A stretch of DNA of 64,000 bases from Dactylorhiza incarnata (GCA_033032865.1 JAWHQI010000239.1:372001-436000); one strand, 5' to 3'; shown: positions 21,917-33,479, numbered from the stretch's first letter. The notes: generated from the letters alone by a model not told the origin. Translations and numbers: made by a program.

Positions 21917-23368
21917 GTGTTGTGGGGTAAAATCAGACAAACGGATCAAAAGTTATTGTTGTTTAATGTTTGAGGGTCATTTGGAGATAAATCTCACTTT
22001 CACTACAACCCGCATCAAAAATTCTTTCATTTTTAAATTTATGTGTCATTTGGAGCAAAATCTCGCATTACCACTACAACCCACTGTATTTCGACGTCTA
22101 AACGAGCTTGAATGGGTTAAAATTTTCTCCATTGGATTTAGGGCTCCGATCTTATTCTGAAAAGATATTTTGGGCGAAAAACGGACAACCGGATTAAAAG
22201 TTATGGATGTTTGAAGTTTAGGTTTCATTTCGAGCTAAATGTCTTATTACAAACCCATTGTATGGGGAAAACTTGTTCTCCATTGGATGTAGGACTCCGA
22301 GCTCATTCCAAAAAGGTGCTGTGCGCAAAAATTGGACAACCAGATCAAAAGTTATAGCTGTTACAGTTTATGTGTCAATTGAAGCTAAATCCGTCATTAC
22401 CACTACAACCCGTTGTATATTGACCACTAAAATGAGCTGGAATTGTTTAAAATTGTGGTCCATTGGATGTATGTCTCTAAGCATATTTCGAAAATGTGTT
22501 GTGGGTAAAAGTCAAACAACCGGATCAAAAGTTATGGTTGTTTGAAATTTAGGTGTCATTTGGAGCTAAATTTTGCATTACCGTTGCAACCCGTTATATA
22601 TTGACAACTAAATGAACTGGAATGGCTAAAACTTGTGCATAAAAGAATGTAGGGATCCTAGCTCATTCCAAAAAGGTTTTGTGAGGTAAAATCAGACAAC
22701 TGGTTCAAAAGTTATTGTTGTTTAATGTTTGAGGGTCATTTGGAGATAAATCTCTCACTTTCACTACAACCCGAATCAAAAATTCTTTCATTTTGAAATT
22801 TATGTGTCATTTGGAGCAAAATCTCGCATTACCACTACAACCCACTGTATTTCGACCTCTAAACCAGCTTGAATGGGTTTAAATTTTCTCCATTGGATTT
22901 AGGGCTCCGATCTAATTCTGAAAAGGTATTGTGGGAGAAAAACAGACAACCAGATTAAAGTTATGGATGTTTGAAGTTTAGGTCTCATTTCGAGCTAAAT
23001 GCCTTATTACAAACCCATTGTATATTGACCACTAAGCGAATATGAATGGGTAAACTCGTTCTCCATTGGATGTAGACTTCCGAGCTCATTCCAAAAAGGT
23101 GTTGTGCGCAAAAATCGGACAACCAGATCAAAAGTTATGACTGTTACAGTTTATGTGTCAATTGAAGCTAAATCCCTCATTACCACTACAACCCGTTGTA
23201 TATTGAGCACTAAAGTGAGCTGGAATGGTTTAAAATCGTGGTCCATTGGATGATGTCTCCAAGCATATTTCGAAAAGGTGTTGGGGTAAAAGTTAGACAA
23301 CCGGATCAAAAGTTATGGCTGTTTGAAATTTAGGTGTCATTTGGAGCTAAATTTCGCTTTACCGCTGC
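21917..23368 (+). repeat. Satellite array, forward orientation
   Basis: Monomers of roughly 173-181 bp share blocks such as GGATCAAAAGTTATGG, GTGTCATTTGGAGC and TTGTATATTGACCACTAAA. Distinct monomer types follow in order, and the whole pattern repeats after about 765 bp; compare the CATCAAAAATTCTTTC-type segments near 22012 and 22778. No gene is visible. The right edge is cut by the Tat-3 LTR at TACCGCTGC. Confidence 0.88.
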
Positions 23369-23988
23369 TGTTTACCCAGAAGACCGTCTCTGGGTGGCCT
23401 CTCTCACAGACCGGGCGGTCTAAGGATGCAAGTCGCCTGGTTCAGATTCAACAAGGCCCAAGTCCAGAAGACAAGCCGCGGTCTCAAGACGGAGACCGCT
23501 CGGGTTGTATCATCGCCTTGATCGCAGCATCTTCAGCCCCCGGCCAGGACAGATCGGAAGCGCAAGCCGCGCGACTTCTTTCTTTTCTCCTTTCTGTATC
23601 CCGTCACCGGCTGCCCGATTTGCCTGTACCCGGGCAGGCGGTTATTTTATCCCTGCCTGTTCAGGCATGCCCCCGAGCCTATAAATAGTGGGAGGCGACG
23701 TTCCCAAGACACGCACACTCGAATCCAGGAGCTCGCTTGTTTAAGCCGCGGTCTCGAGTTTCCCGTATTGCGACCTGTCTGACCGGCCGGCTTCCGCTTT
23801 CCTGCATCTGTAACCCGTTGTAACCGCTTCATTTCAATCAAAGGAAAGCCCGTCACAGGAGTGGAATTCGCCATGACGGGCAAAGTCTGGCCTTGACCGC
23901 TGCAAGCGGTCTCATTTTCTCTAACTAAAAAGTAACCGACAGCCCGCAGCCTCCGATCTCCTTCGGAGGAGCAATTTCGGATTCAATT
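23369..23988 (+). repeat. 5' LTR of Tat-3
   Basis: It begins TGTTTACCCAGAAGACCG and ends near TTCAATT, replacing CTCAACA. At about 620 bp it is shorter than the 776-bp LTR of Tat-5 because of internal deletions in its first half. The TATA box TATAAATAG lies near 23680. The leader GAAACATGCGACC follows. Confidence 0.88.
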
Positions 23989-24037
23989 GAAACATGCGAC
24001 CTTCAGATCGCGGATTGTCGGTGAAATCCTTGCCACA

Positions 24038-25110
24038 ATGTCAGACCACCAGTTCCCTCCGGGAGACCGCTCCGACCACAGTGAAGATTCCCTGTGGGAG
24101 GCTTTGGAGCAATCGAAACGAGAAGCCGAGCGGGCACAGAAAGCGACTGACCAGCGTCTTGACGCAATCAGTCAGGCTTTAGCACTACTAACCGAGCAGT
24201 TAGTCCCACAGTAAACCACGGTTAACCAGGCGGTGACTCTGGTCCCTCCTCCACCTCCTCCTTACCCGCTACCACAAGTCTCCAACTTCTAGCCACTGCA
24301 AGAGGGTTTTGCGGCCAGGCAAAACTTTTATCAGGAGGCCGCACACAACATGCCGGCCCGAGTTCTTGTTTTCTAGGGGCGGCTTCTCATGCTGCCCGCC
24401 TTTCCTACCCGCAAGAAGGCGCGGCCCGTCTTTCCTACCCGCCTGAGGTCGCTGCTCATCATTCCTACCCGCTAGAAGCCGTTGCCCGTTCCTCCTACCA
24501 GGCGGCTTATCTGCGAGTAGCCGCAGCTCCGGCGGCTTATTATTCTGCTCCTCTGCTGTATGAAGATACTGAAGATATTTCTCCCTTCGTGGACGAAGTC
24601 CGAGGGGAGCCAGCCCCAAACAATTTATGGGAGCCGCGTCTGCCGGCATACAATGGAGAAACTGATCCAACCGTCCATCTTCAGGCCCTTTTTGATATAA
24701 GGCAGCGAGAAGATGAAACGTGGGCTCGTTTCGTGGACCGTTTCCAAAAGGAAATAATGGAAGTTCAGAACGTAGATCCAGAACTGTATAGGGTGGCCCT
24801 CATTCATGGCTTGAGGGAAGGCCACCTGAAATTCGAGGCAAACATAAGGGATCCAAGAACTTATCAGGAAATGATAAGTTTAGCCAACATGTTCATCAGA
24901 GGAGAAAAAAGCAATCTTGGCTATGTTGCGAAATTGGTGAGCGACAAGGAACAATCTAATCCATCCTACAAGCATCCACCAGCAAACCAACCTCACTTTC
25001 TACCCCGTTCCCAGAGGGGAAGAAATTACAAAAACAAGCAACTCTTCATCGGCCATCAACGGTTTCAGGATCAGAAACCTCCGTTGGCCATCTCACCCGC
25101 TCCATCCGTG
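24038..25110 (+). pseudogene. gag: Tat-3 gag, degenerate
   Basis: Gag starts MSDHQFPPGDRSD. Stops appear at 24212 (TAA where other copies have Gln), about 24292 (TAG) and about 24374. An internal deletion of about 70 codons removes the FEGQAREWF core: the text jumps from DPTVHLQ directly to ALFDIRQRED. It ends at LAISPAPS, where the 5S-derived unit interrupts it before the CHHC knuckle. Confidence 0.88.
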
Positions 25111-25464
25111 TAACGATCCAGGCCCGCCAACACGGGACCCAGCTGGACCGCCAGCACCCTCCCAGCCCAGGCCCACCACAGGGCACAGCGGGTTGTTGGA
25201 GACCGCAGTCCCCCTTTGATGAGAATTGAGCCAGTTAAGCGGCAGCGCATGGACTTCCCAGGAGGTCACCCATCCCAGAACTACTCCAGCCCGAGCACGC
25301 TTAACTATGGACAGAGAGGGGTTGGGGTGCATGGTCTGCAGACCATCTGGTTATGCTGAACCCTTTCGGTGCCAGCTGGGTCCCGTGTTGGTGGGCCTAG
25401 GCTGGGAAGGTGCTGGCGGTCGAGCTGGGTCCCGTGTTGGCGGGCCTGGATCATTACAAAAAAC
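25111..25464. mobile_element. 5S-rRNA-derived Cassandra-like unit with long terminal inverted repeats
   Basis: The unit begins TGTAACGATCCAGG and ends CCTGGATCATTACA. The two ends are inverted copies over about 70 bp. The centre (25250-25311, minus strand) matches plant 5S rRNA around the internal promoter: AGTTAAGCGTGCTCGGGC and GGATGGGTGACCTCCTGGG. Cassandra TRIM elements carry 5S sequence in their LTRs, so a solo Cassandra LTR is the best explanation. No primer site, polypurine tract or clear target duplication was seen, so a different 5S-derived element remains possible. Confidence 0.7.
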
Positions 25465-25513
25465 ATATAGATCAACCACATCCAAAGGGTGACTGGGGAG
25501 CATTTTAACTGTC

Positions 25514-25539
25514 ACGATTGCATGTGCACATGCAATCGT
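25514..25539. repeat. 26-bp perfect palindrome between 5S-derived units
   Basis: ACGATTGCATGTG followed by its exact complement CACATGCAATCGT forms a perfect palindrome in the 113-bp spacer between the first 5S unit and the large palindrome. Otherwise the spacer resembles nothing else here. Confidence 0.8.
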
Positions 25540-25577
25540 TACAAAAAGTCCTATCCTCCAGGATTGCACTTTTTTTG

Positions 25578-26216
25578 GTAACGATCCAGGCCCGCCAACA
25601 CGGGACCCAGCTGGACCGCCAGCACCCTCCCGACCCAGGCCCGCCAACACGGGACCCAGCTAGCACTGGAAGGGTTCAGCCTAACAAGATGGTCTGCAGA
25701 CTATGCACCCCAACCCCTCTCTGTCCCACCACAGGGCACAGTGGGTTGTTGGAGACCGCAGTCCCCCTTTTGATGAGAATTGAGCCAGTTAAGCGGCAGC
25801 GCGTGGACTTCCCAGGAGGTCACCTATCCCATAACTACTCCAGCCCGAGCACCCTTAACTATGGAGTACTTTCACTTCTCATCACCAATTGAGCTGCAGC
25901 TCAATTGGTGATGAGAAGTGAAAGTACTCCATAGTTAAGCGTGCTCGGGCTGGAGTAGTTCTGGGATGGGTGACCTCCTGGGAATTCCACGCGCTGTCGC
26001 TTAACTGGCTCAATTTTCATCAAAAGGGAGACTGCGGTCTCCAACAACCCACTGTGTCCTATGGTGGGACAGAGAGGGGTTGGGGTGCATGGTCTGCAGA
26101 CCATCTGGTTAGGCTGAACCTTTCTAGTGCCAGCTGGGTCCCGTGTTGGCGGGCCTGGGTCGGGAGGGTGCTGGCGGTCCAGCTGGGTCCCCTGTTGGCG
26201 GGCCTGGATCGTTACA
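25578..26216. mobile_element. 639-bp palindrome of two opposed 5S-derived units
   Basis: Two 5S-containing units face each other around a centre at GAGCTG|CAGCTC (25896/25897), giving arms of about 320 bp. The ends are GTAACGATCC and GGATCGTTAC. Each arm has a 5S-like core with the internal control region: minus strand at about 25807-25865, plus strand at about 25929-25990. The right core keeps GTTAAGCGTGCTCGGGC and GGATGGGTGACCTCCTGGGA almost intact. A transcript across this would fold into a near-complete hairpin. It most likely arose from two Cassandra-like LTRs in inverted orientation. Confidence 0.78.
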
Positions 26217-26329
26217 CATAATCCCCGCACTTTTTCAAATTTCCAAGAAACTTTGAAAAAGTAGGTATTGACCCACAAAAATCGTGATCCGCTACTAGCA
26301 AACTGTCAAAAGAGTGGGAAAGATAGAGA

Positions 26330-29300
26330 GGGAACGAGTACCTGATGCCTCTCCACAAAGGAACTAGTGAATGCTTATTCTTTCTCATGTGAGGGAGGAG
26401 AGTCATAGCAAGTATAAAAAACAATTCACAAGTACCTAAATGGAACTTGTGAACATCGGTCTATTTTGTCCTCTGAGGTAGATTAGTAATCATCTACTAG
26501 TCTCTGAGGAGAACTCGATAAGTAAAGAAAGAACGTGGCGCGAGTACCTGAACAGAACTCGTAAACACCTGCTAGTTTCTCTACAAAAGAGAACTCGAAG
26601 CAATTATAAAAGAGAATATAACGCGAGTACCTGAAAAGAACTAGCGAGTACCTGCTAATCTCTACGAAAGAGAACCCAAACCAGGTATACAAAATAACAT
26701 GAGTACCTGAAGAGAAGTCGCGAACACCTGCTAATCTCTGCAAAAGAGAACTCAAAGCAGGTAAAAACATAACGCGAGTACCTGAAGAGAACTCACGAAC
26801 ACCTGCTACTCTCTGCAAAAGAGAACTCAAAGCAGGTATAAAACATAACGCGAGTACCTGAAGAGAACTCGCGAACACCTGCTAATCTCTGCAAAAGAGA
26901 ACTCAAAGAAGGTATAAAACATAACGCGAGTACCTGAAGAGAACTCGCGAACACCTGCTAATTTCTGCAAAGGAGAACTCAAAGCAGGTATACAACATAA
27001 CGCGAGTACCTGAAGAGAACTCGCGAACACCTGCTAATCTCTTCAAACGAGAACTTAAAGCAGGTATAAAACATAACGTGAGTACCTGAAGAGAGCTCGC
27101 GAACACCTGCTAATCTTGCAAAGGAGAACTCAAAGGAGGTATAAAATATATCGCGAGTACCTAAAGAGAACTCGCGAACACCTGTAATCTCTGCAAAAAA
27201 GAACTCAAAGCAGGTATAAAACATAATGCGAGTACCTGAAGAGAACTCGCGAACACTAGCTAATCTCTGCAAAAGAGAACTCAAAGCAGGTATAAAACAT
27301 AACGCAAGTGCCTGAAGAGAACTCGCAAACACCTGCTAATCTCTGCAAAGGAGAACTCAAAGCAGGTATAAAACATAACGCGAGTACCTGAAGAGAACTC
27401 GCAAACACCTGCTAATTTCTGCAAAAGAGAACTCAAAGCAGGTATAAAACATAACGCGAGTACCTGAAGAGAACTCGCGAACACCTGCTAATCTCTACAA
27501 AGGATAACTCAAAGCAGGTATAAAACATAACGCGAGTACCTGAAAAGAACTCGCGAACACCTGCTAATCTCTGCAAAGGAGAACTCAAAGCAGGTATAAA
27601 ATATAACGCGAGTACTTGAAGAGAACTCGTGAACACCTGCTAATCTCTGCAAAAGAGAACTCAAAGAAGGTAAAAAACATAACGCGAGTACCTGAAGAGA
27701 CCTCGCGAACACCTGCTAATCTCTGCAAAAGAGAACTCAAAGCAGGTATAAAACATAACACGAGTACCTGAAGAGAACTCGCGAACAGCTGCTAATCTCT
27801 GCAAAGGAGAACTCAAAGCAGGTATAAAATATAACGCGAGTACCTGAAGAGAACTCACGAACACCTGCTAATCTCTGCAAACGAGAACTCAAAGCAGGTA
27901 TAAAACATAACGCGAGTACCTGAAGAGAACTCGCGAAAACCTGCTAATCTCTGCAAAGGAGAACTCAAAGCAGGCATAAAATATAACGCGAGTACCTGTA
28001 GAGACCTCGCGAACACCTGCTAATCTCTGCAAAAGAGAACTCAAAGCAGGTATAAAACATAACGCGAGTACCTGAGGAGACCTCGCGAACACCTGCTAAT
28101 CTCTGTAAAGGAGAACTCAAAGCAGGTATAAAATATAACGCGAGTACCTGAGGAGACCTCGCGAACACCTGTTAATCTCTGCAAATGAGAACTCAAAGCA
28201 GGTATAAAATATAACGCGAGTACCTGAAGAGACCTCGCGAACACCTACTAATCTCTACAAAAGAGAACTTAAAAGCAGTTATAAAGTATAACGCGAGTAC
28301 CTGAAGAGACCTCGCGAACACCTGCTAATCTCTAAAAAAGAGAATTCAAAGCAGGTATAAAACATAACGCGAGTACCTGAAGAGACCTCGCGAACACTTG
28401 TTAATCTCTACAAAAGAGAATTCAAAGCAGGTATAAAACACAATATAACGCGAGTACCTGAAGAGACCTCGCGAACACCTGCTAATCTCTGCAAAAGTGA
28501 ATTCAAAGAAGGTAAAAAACATAACGCGAGTACCTGAAGAGAACTCGCGAACACCTGCTAATATCTACAAAAGAGAACTCAAAGCAGGTATAAAACATAA
28601 CGCGAGTACCTTTAGAGAACTCGCGAACACCTGCTAATCTCTGCAAAAGAGAACTCAAAGCAGGTATAAAACATAATGCGAGTACCTGAAGAGAACTCGC
28701 GAACACCTGCTAATCTCTGCAAAGGAGAAATCAAAGCAGGTATAAAATATAACGCAAGTACCTGAAGAGAACTCGCGAACACCTGCTAATCTCTGCAAAA
28801 GAGAACTCAAAGAAGGTATAAAACATAACACGAGTACCTGAAGAGAACTCGCGAACACCTGCTAATCTCTGCAAAAGAGAACGCAAAGCAGGTATAAAAC
28901 AGAACGCGAGTACCTGAAGAGAACTCGCGAACACCTGATAATCTCTGCAAAGGAGAACTCAAAGCAGGTATTAAACATGACGCGAGTACCTGAAGAGAAC
29001 TCGCGAATATCTGCTAATCTCTACAAAAGAGAACTCAAAGCAAGTATAAAACATAACGCGAGTACCTAAAGAGTACTCGCGAACACATGCTAATCTCTGC
29101 AAAGGAGAACTCAAAGCAGGTATAAAATATAACGCGAGTACCTGAATAGAACTCGGGAACACCTGCTAATCTATACAAAAGAGAACTCAAAGCAGGTATA
29201 AAACATAACGCGAGTACCTGAAGAGAACTCGTGAACACCTGCTAATCTTTGCAAAAGAGAACTCAAAGCAGGTATAAAACATAACGCGAGTAACTGAAGA

Positions 29301-31440
29301 GAACTTGGGAACACCTGCTAATCTCTACAAAGGAGAACTCAAAGCAAGTATAAAATATAACGCGAGTACCTGAAGAGAACTCGCGAACACCTGCTAGTCT
29401 ATGCAAAAGAGAACTCAAAGCAGATAAAAAACATAAAGCGAGTACCTGAAGATACCTCGCGAACACCTGCTAATCTCTGCAAAAGAGAACTCAAAGCAGG
29501 TATAAAACAAAACGCGAGTACCTGAAGAGAACTCGCGAACACCTGCTAATCTCTACAAAGGAGAACTCAGAGAAGGTATAAAATATAACGCAAGTACCTG
29601 AAGTGAACTCGCGAACACCTTCTAATCGCTACAAAAGAGAACTCAAAGCAGGTATAAAACATAACGCGAGTACCTGAGGAGACCTCGCAAACACCTGCTA
29701 ATCTCTGCAAAAGAGAACTCAAAGCAGGTATAAAACATAACTCGAGTACCTGAAGAGAACTCGCGAACACCTTCTAATCTCTGCAAAGGAGAACTCAAAG
29801 CAGGTATAAAATATAACGCGAGTACCTAAAGAGACCTCGCGAACACCTGCTAATCTCTGCAAAAGAGAACTCAAAGAAGGTATAAAACATAACGCAAGTA
29901 CCTGAGGAGACCTCACGAACACCTACTAATCTCTGCAAAGGAGAACTCAAAGCAGGTATAAAATATAACGCGGGTACCTGAGGAGACCTCGCGAACACCT
30001 GCTAATCTCTGCAAAAGAGAACTCAAAGAAGGTATAAAATATAACGCGAGTACCTGACGAGACCTCGAGATCACCTGCTAATCTCTGCAAAAGAGAACTT
30101 AAAAGCAGGTATAAAATATAACACGAGTACCTGAAGAGACCTCGCGAACACCTGCTAGTCTCTAAAAAAGAAAATTCAAAGCAGGTATAAAACATAACGC
30201 GAGTACCTGAAGAGACCTCGCGAACACCTGTTAATCTCTACAAAATTGAATTCAAAGCAGGTATAATACACAATATAATGCGAGTACCTGAAGAGACCTC
30301 ACGAACACCTGCTAATCTCTGCAAAAGAGAATTCAAAGCAGGTAAAAAACATAACGCGAGTACCTGAAGAGAACTCGCGAACACCTGCTAATCTCTGCAA
30401 AAGAGAACTCAAAGCAGGTATAAAACAAAATGCGAGTACCTGAAGAGAACTCGCGAACACCTGCTAATCTCTGCAAAAGAGAACTCAAAGCAGGTATAAA
30501 ACATAATGTGAGTACCTGAAGAGAACTCGCGAACACCTGCTAATATCTGCAAAGGAGAACTCAAAGCAGGTATAAAATATAATGCGAGTACCTGAAGAGA
30601 ACTCGCGAACACCTGCGAATCTCTGCAAAAGATAACTCAAAGCAGGTATTAAACATAACGCGAGTACCTGAAGAGAACTCGCGAACACCTGCTAATCTCT
30701 GCAAAAGAGAACTCAAATCAGGTATAAAACATATCGCGAGTACCTGAAAAGAACTCGCGAACACCAGCTAATCTCCACAAAAGAGAACTCAAAGTAGGTA
30801 TAAAACATAACAAGAGTACCTGAGGAGACCTCGCGAACACCTGCTAATCTCTGCAAAACCAGAACTTAAAGCAGGTATAAAACAATCTATAACGCGAGTA
30901 CCTGAAAAGAACTCGTGATTACCTGCTAATCTCTGCAAAAACAGAACTTAAAGCAGGTATAAAACATAACACGAGTACCTGAAGAGAACTCGCGAACACC
31001 TGCTAATCTCTGCAAAGGAGAACTCAAAGCAGGTATAAAATATAACGCGACTACCTGAAGAGAACTCGCGAACACCTGCTAATCTCTGCAAAAATAGAAC
31101 TTTAAGCAGGTATAAAACAATCTATAACGCGAGCACCTGAAGAGAACTCGCGAATACCTGTTAATCTCTGCAAAAACAAAACTTAAAGAAGGTATAAAAC
31201 AATCTATAACGCGAGTACCTGAAGAGAACTCGCGAATACCTGCTAATCTTTACAAAAACAGAACTTAAAGCAGGTATAAAACTATCTATAACGCGAGTAC
31301 CTGAAGAGAACTCGCGAATACCTGCCAATCTCTGCAAAAATAGAACTTAAAGCAGGTATAAAACAATCTATAATGCGAGTACCTGAAGAGAACTTGCTAA
31401 TACCTGCCAATCTCTGCAAAAACATAACTTAAAGCCAGAA
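26330..31440 (-). repeat. 76-bp tandem repeat array in a Tat 3' region (about 66 copies)
   Basis: The unit contains two inverted repeats: CGCGAGT...ACTCGCG around GTACCTGAAGAGAACTC, and ACCTGC...GCAGGT enclosing TCTCT...AGAGA. The core is regular. The left edge (26330-26530) and right edge (30800-31440, units of about 82 bp with an added CAATCTAT) are degenerate, as in arrays homogenised by unequal exchange. Open frames of 67 codons recur on the minus strand only because of the repeat. The position corresponds to the 3' untranslated region, a known birthplace of satellites in Tat/Ogre elements. Confidence 0.9.
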
Positions 31441-32094
31441 AATGAATTCATAACTGTTAGTCTTTGCTATTTTACTTACTTGCGGATATTCATATGCGAT
31501 CTTCTGTTTTAAGCATTATTCCTTATAAAACTTCAAATCCTTTCTAAAAAATCTCCAGGGAAAAGATATCTCCAAAAGAATAATGGCCCAGCTATCATGA
31601 AATGTTGCCCTGACGGTTTATCGTTTTAGTTCTAAAGTAGATCCTGATTGACTCAATGAAGATGAATCTTAGCCTGAAACTGCCAGAGATTATATCTTCA
31701 TAAGCTCTGATTGTAAGCAATGAGTCGCGCAGTTAGAATGCAATCCAGAGGATACATAAGTCCATTTACCGACTAATAGAGTGAAAGCCTTGACTCGATT
31801 ATCTCGAGTCGGAAATATTGCCTTGTGGCTTCCTGTAATATCCCGCTTTCCAGCTTTAAAGCAAGATACATTTTACCCACTTGGCTAGCATATTATGCAG
31901 CCATTTTTCATAACCTGTAGTACTCTTTCAAACCGACCGGCTTGATAGATAAAACCGCACGTTATAAAAGTATTTCAACTTTTAAAATGACCAAGTGGGC
32001 CAATGTTTGTACCTGTTAGATACTAATTTCTCCAAATGATCGAGGATCATAAGAGAGATAATTTTCCTGTAAAGAAAAAGGAATGGCTACAGAC
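31441..32094. other. Noncoding Tat-4 3' region
   Basis: No gene is visible. Short CCG-NN-CGG motifs occur near 31935 (AACCGACCGGCTTG) and 31955 (AACCGCACG), consistent with the same Tat 3' region as in the other copies. The rest is AT-rich and unassigned. Confidence 0.5.
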
Positions 32095-32500
32095 TCAGAT
32101 GACCAAGTGGGTAGGTGGGCCTAGGCGGCGAACATTTCTTTCCTCAAGTGGTCATAAGAGCTGTAGAAATAAAGAAAAAGTAGGTACAGACCCAGATGAC
32201 TAAGTGGGCAGGTGGGCATAGGCGGCGAACATTGCTTTCCTCAAGTGGTCATAAGGACTGTAAATGACTCAACTGCTCTCTTGCCTAGGGCTACAAGCCG
32301 AGTTGATCAATTGGGCAGGTGGGCCTAGGCGGCGAACATTGCTTTCCTCAGAGAGATCAACTCAGTTGTGGGTCCCGCTTATGCATCGCTTGAGAGTACC
32401 TAGGAGTATTCGATGGTCAAAGACTAAGATGATCAGTTGGGCAGGTGTGGTTATGCCGCGGAGGCTATACCAACATTGCTTTCCTCAGAAAGATCATCAA
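32095..32500 (-). other. Four stem-loops in Tat-4 3' UTR
   Basis: These are the same four units as in Tat-2 and Tat-5. Stems are ATGACCA/TGGTCAT (about 32097-32155), ATGACTA/TGGTCAT with a G-U pair (about 32196-32252), GAGTTGATC/GATCAACTC (about 32302-32367) and GATGATC/GATCATC (about 32428-32497). Loop sequences including CATTGCTTTCCTC are shared. Pairing is preserved although this element no longer codes for pol. Confidence 0.72.
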
Positions 32501-32559
32501 AGCTGTAACTATATCCCTCTCGGGGCATGATAAAGCTAACAATCACCTAGACCTCCCTT

Positions 32560-32755
32560 GATGCAGTGGTGTGTTAGATATCAGCCGGGATCCAAGATTC
32601 CGAAGACCACCGCACGGGAATTGGCAAGCTACCACTACACGTGTGCGAAAACTCCTCGCTACACATGATATTCGTGGTTTTACGCTAATGACTACTATCT
32701 GAGGGGGTTCAAGCAAAACTTGGCGATGTCTCCACGGTTCAGTGAGTTTGATAAT
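32560..32755 (-). other. Conserved noncoding block after pol (Tat-4 copy)
   Basis: This is highly similar to 46063-46310 and to 4680-4930 in reverse. Shared stretches include GGGAATTGGCAAGC and TGGTTTTACGCTAATGACTA. The neighbouring integrase remnant has stops and little nucleotide similarity left, so this block has changed more slowly than coding sequence beside it. Confidence 0.68.
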
Positions 32756-32879
32756 AAGGAATAGACAAGTCACAAGGAAGAGTCCACAAGTAAGAGTGTC
32801 AGTACTGTAGATATCAAAAATGCAACAAATGAGAGCATTATCATTAAGGACATAACCGTTTTGAGATTGTTGCTGCTTC

Positions 32880-33060
32880 AAGATGTCTTCACCATCACTT
32901 GTCTACACCTGTCTAGAGGTGATAAGTTCCATTTCTTAACACCTTGATGATAAATGGGCCTGCCTAGTTAGGACTTAATTTCCCAATGGGACCTGATCTG
33001 GCTTGACGAGGTTCAACTTTGAACTACCTCCCAATAAATTTTGTTTGATAATGGGAAGGT
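32880..33060 (-). pseudogene. Remnant of Tat integrase C-terminus
   Basis: One minus-strand frame reads KLSPN, stop, AGPFIIKVLRNGTYHL. This corresponds to KLDPNWAGPFIIKEVLKSGAYHL of Tat-5. Several stops are present. It shows that Tat-4 once carried a full pol. Confidence 0.75.
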
Positions 33061-33068
33061 TCTTGCTA

Positions 33069-33350
33069 TTAGCCTGTAAGAAAAGTTAGCCCATCAACTT
33101 GATATGGAGAATTATTCATACCCACCTTATAGAACTCATGGTGAGTAATAGAGAGCTCTTCTTCTTCAAGTTGCGGCAAATGTTCCAAATGATTGCTAGA
33201 GGGCTTGTTGTTAGTAGCTGACATAGTATTAAGTTGAGAATCCACTTGTATTTTGAGCTGAGCGATCTCTTCTAGTAGGGAGTTGATGTCGCTTCTTTGG
33301 GTAGAAACTTCAGGATGATTGGAAGGATGCTCGAGGCCCTTTGGCGGATG
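33069..33350 (-). pseudogene. Possible gag N-terminal fragment of Tat-4
   Basis: A short frame beginning MDHPPKGLEH contains a heptad-like helix (INSLLEEIAQLKIQVDSQL). In position and style it resembles the N-terminus of Tat gag, which also starts acidic and then runs into a helical segment. The following sequence jumps straight to the integrase remnant, consistent with a large internal deletion. It may instead be a chance frame. Confidence 0.35.
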
Positions 33351-33479
33351 ATCCATGAAAACAGGAATTGTCGAAAGAGTAAAACTGAAATAACTTTCAA
33401 ACGGAGCCAATTTTTTGAAATCTGAGGGCTAAAAAGTGCTTGAACAGGAATTCCCGTTCAATTTTTGGATAGTTCAGCT

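Larger units (their letters stand above)
23369..25110 (+). mobile_element. Tat-lineage fragment Tat-3 (5' LTR and gag only)
   Basis: This plus-strand LTR plus most of gag stops abruptly where the 5S-derived unit begins. It is inserted in satellite DNA on its left. The rest of the element is not found in this window in continuing order. Confidence 0.88.

Noticed and set aside
24589..25113. Host gene at the 5S-derived units
   Set aside because: The frame is a deleted Tat gag identical in style to 49944-52022, ending at the insertion.
25250..25990. Functional 5S rRNA genes
   Set aside because: Only about half of 5S rRNA is present, around the internal promoter, and the 5' half is missing. The copies sit inside inverted-repeat units, as expected for Cassandra-like elements.
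26483..30764. Dozens of similar 67-codon minus-strand ORFs
   Set aside because: They arise because the 76-bp repeat happens to stay open for 204 bp in one frame. They repeat at 76-bp steps and follow DNA repeat variation, with no codon-level constraint.
26330..31440. Regular short repeats suggesting a CRISPR array
   Set aside because: Units are contiguous 76-bp tandem repeats without unique spacers, in a plant retrotransposon context with no cas genes.
33069..33410. Independent small host gene of 113 codons
   Set aside because: It lies between a Tat integrase remnant and a Tat-type LTR. The start resembles a gag N-terminus and no other gene signals are present.
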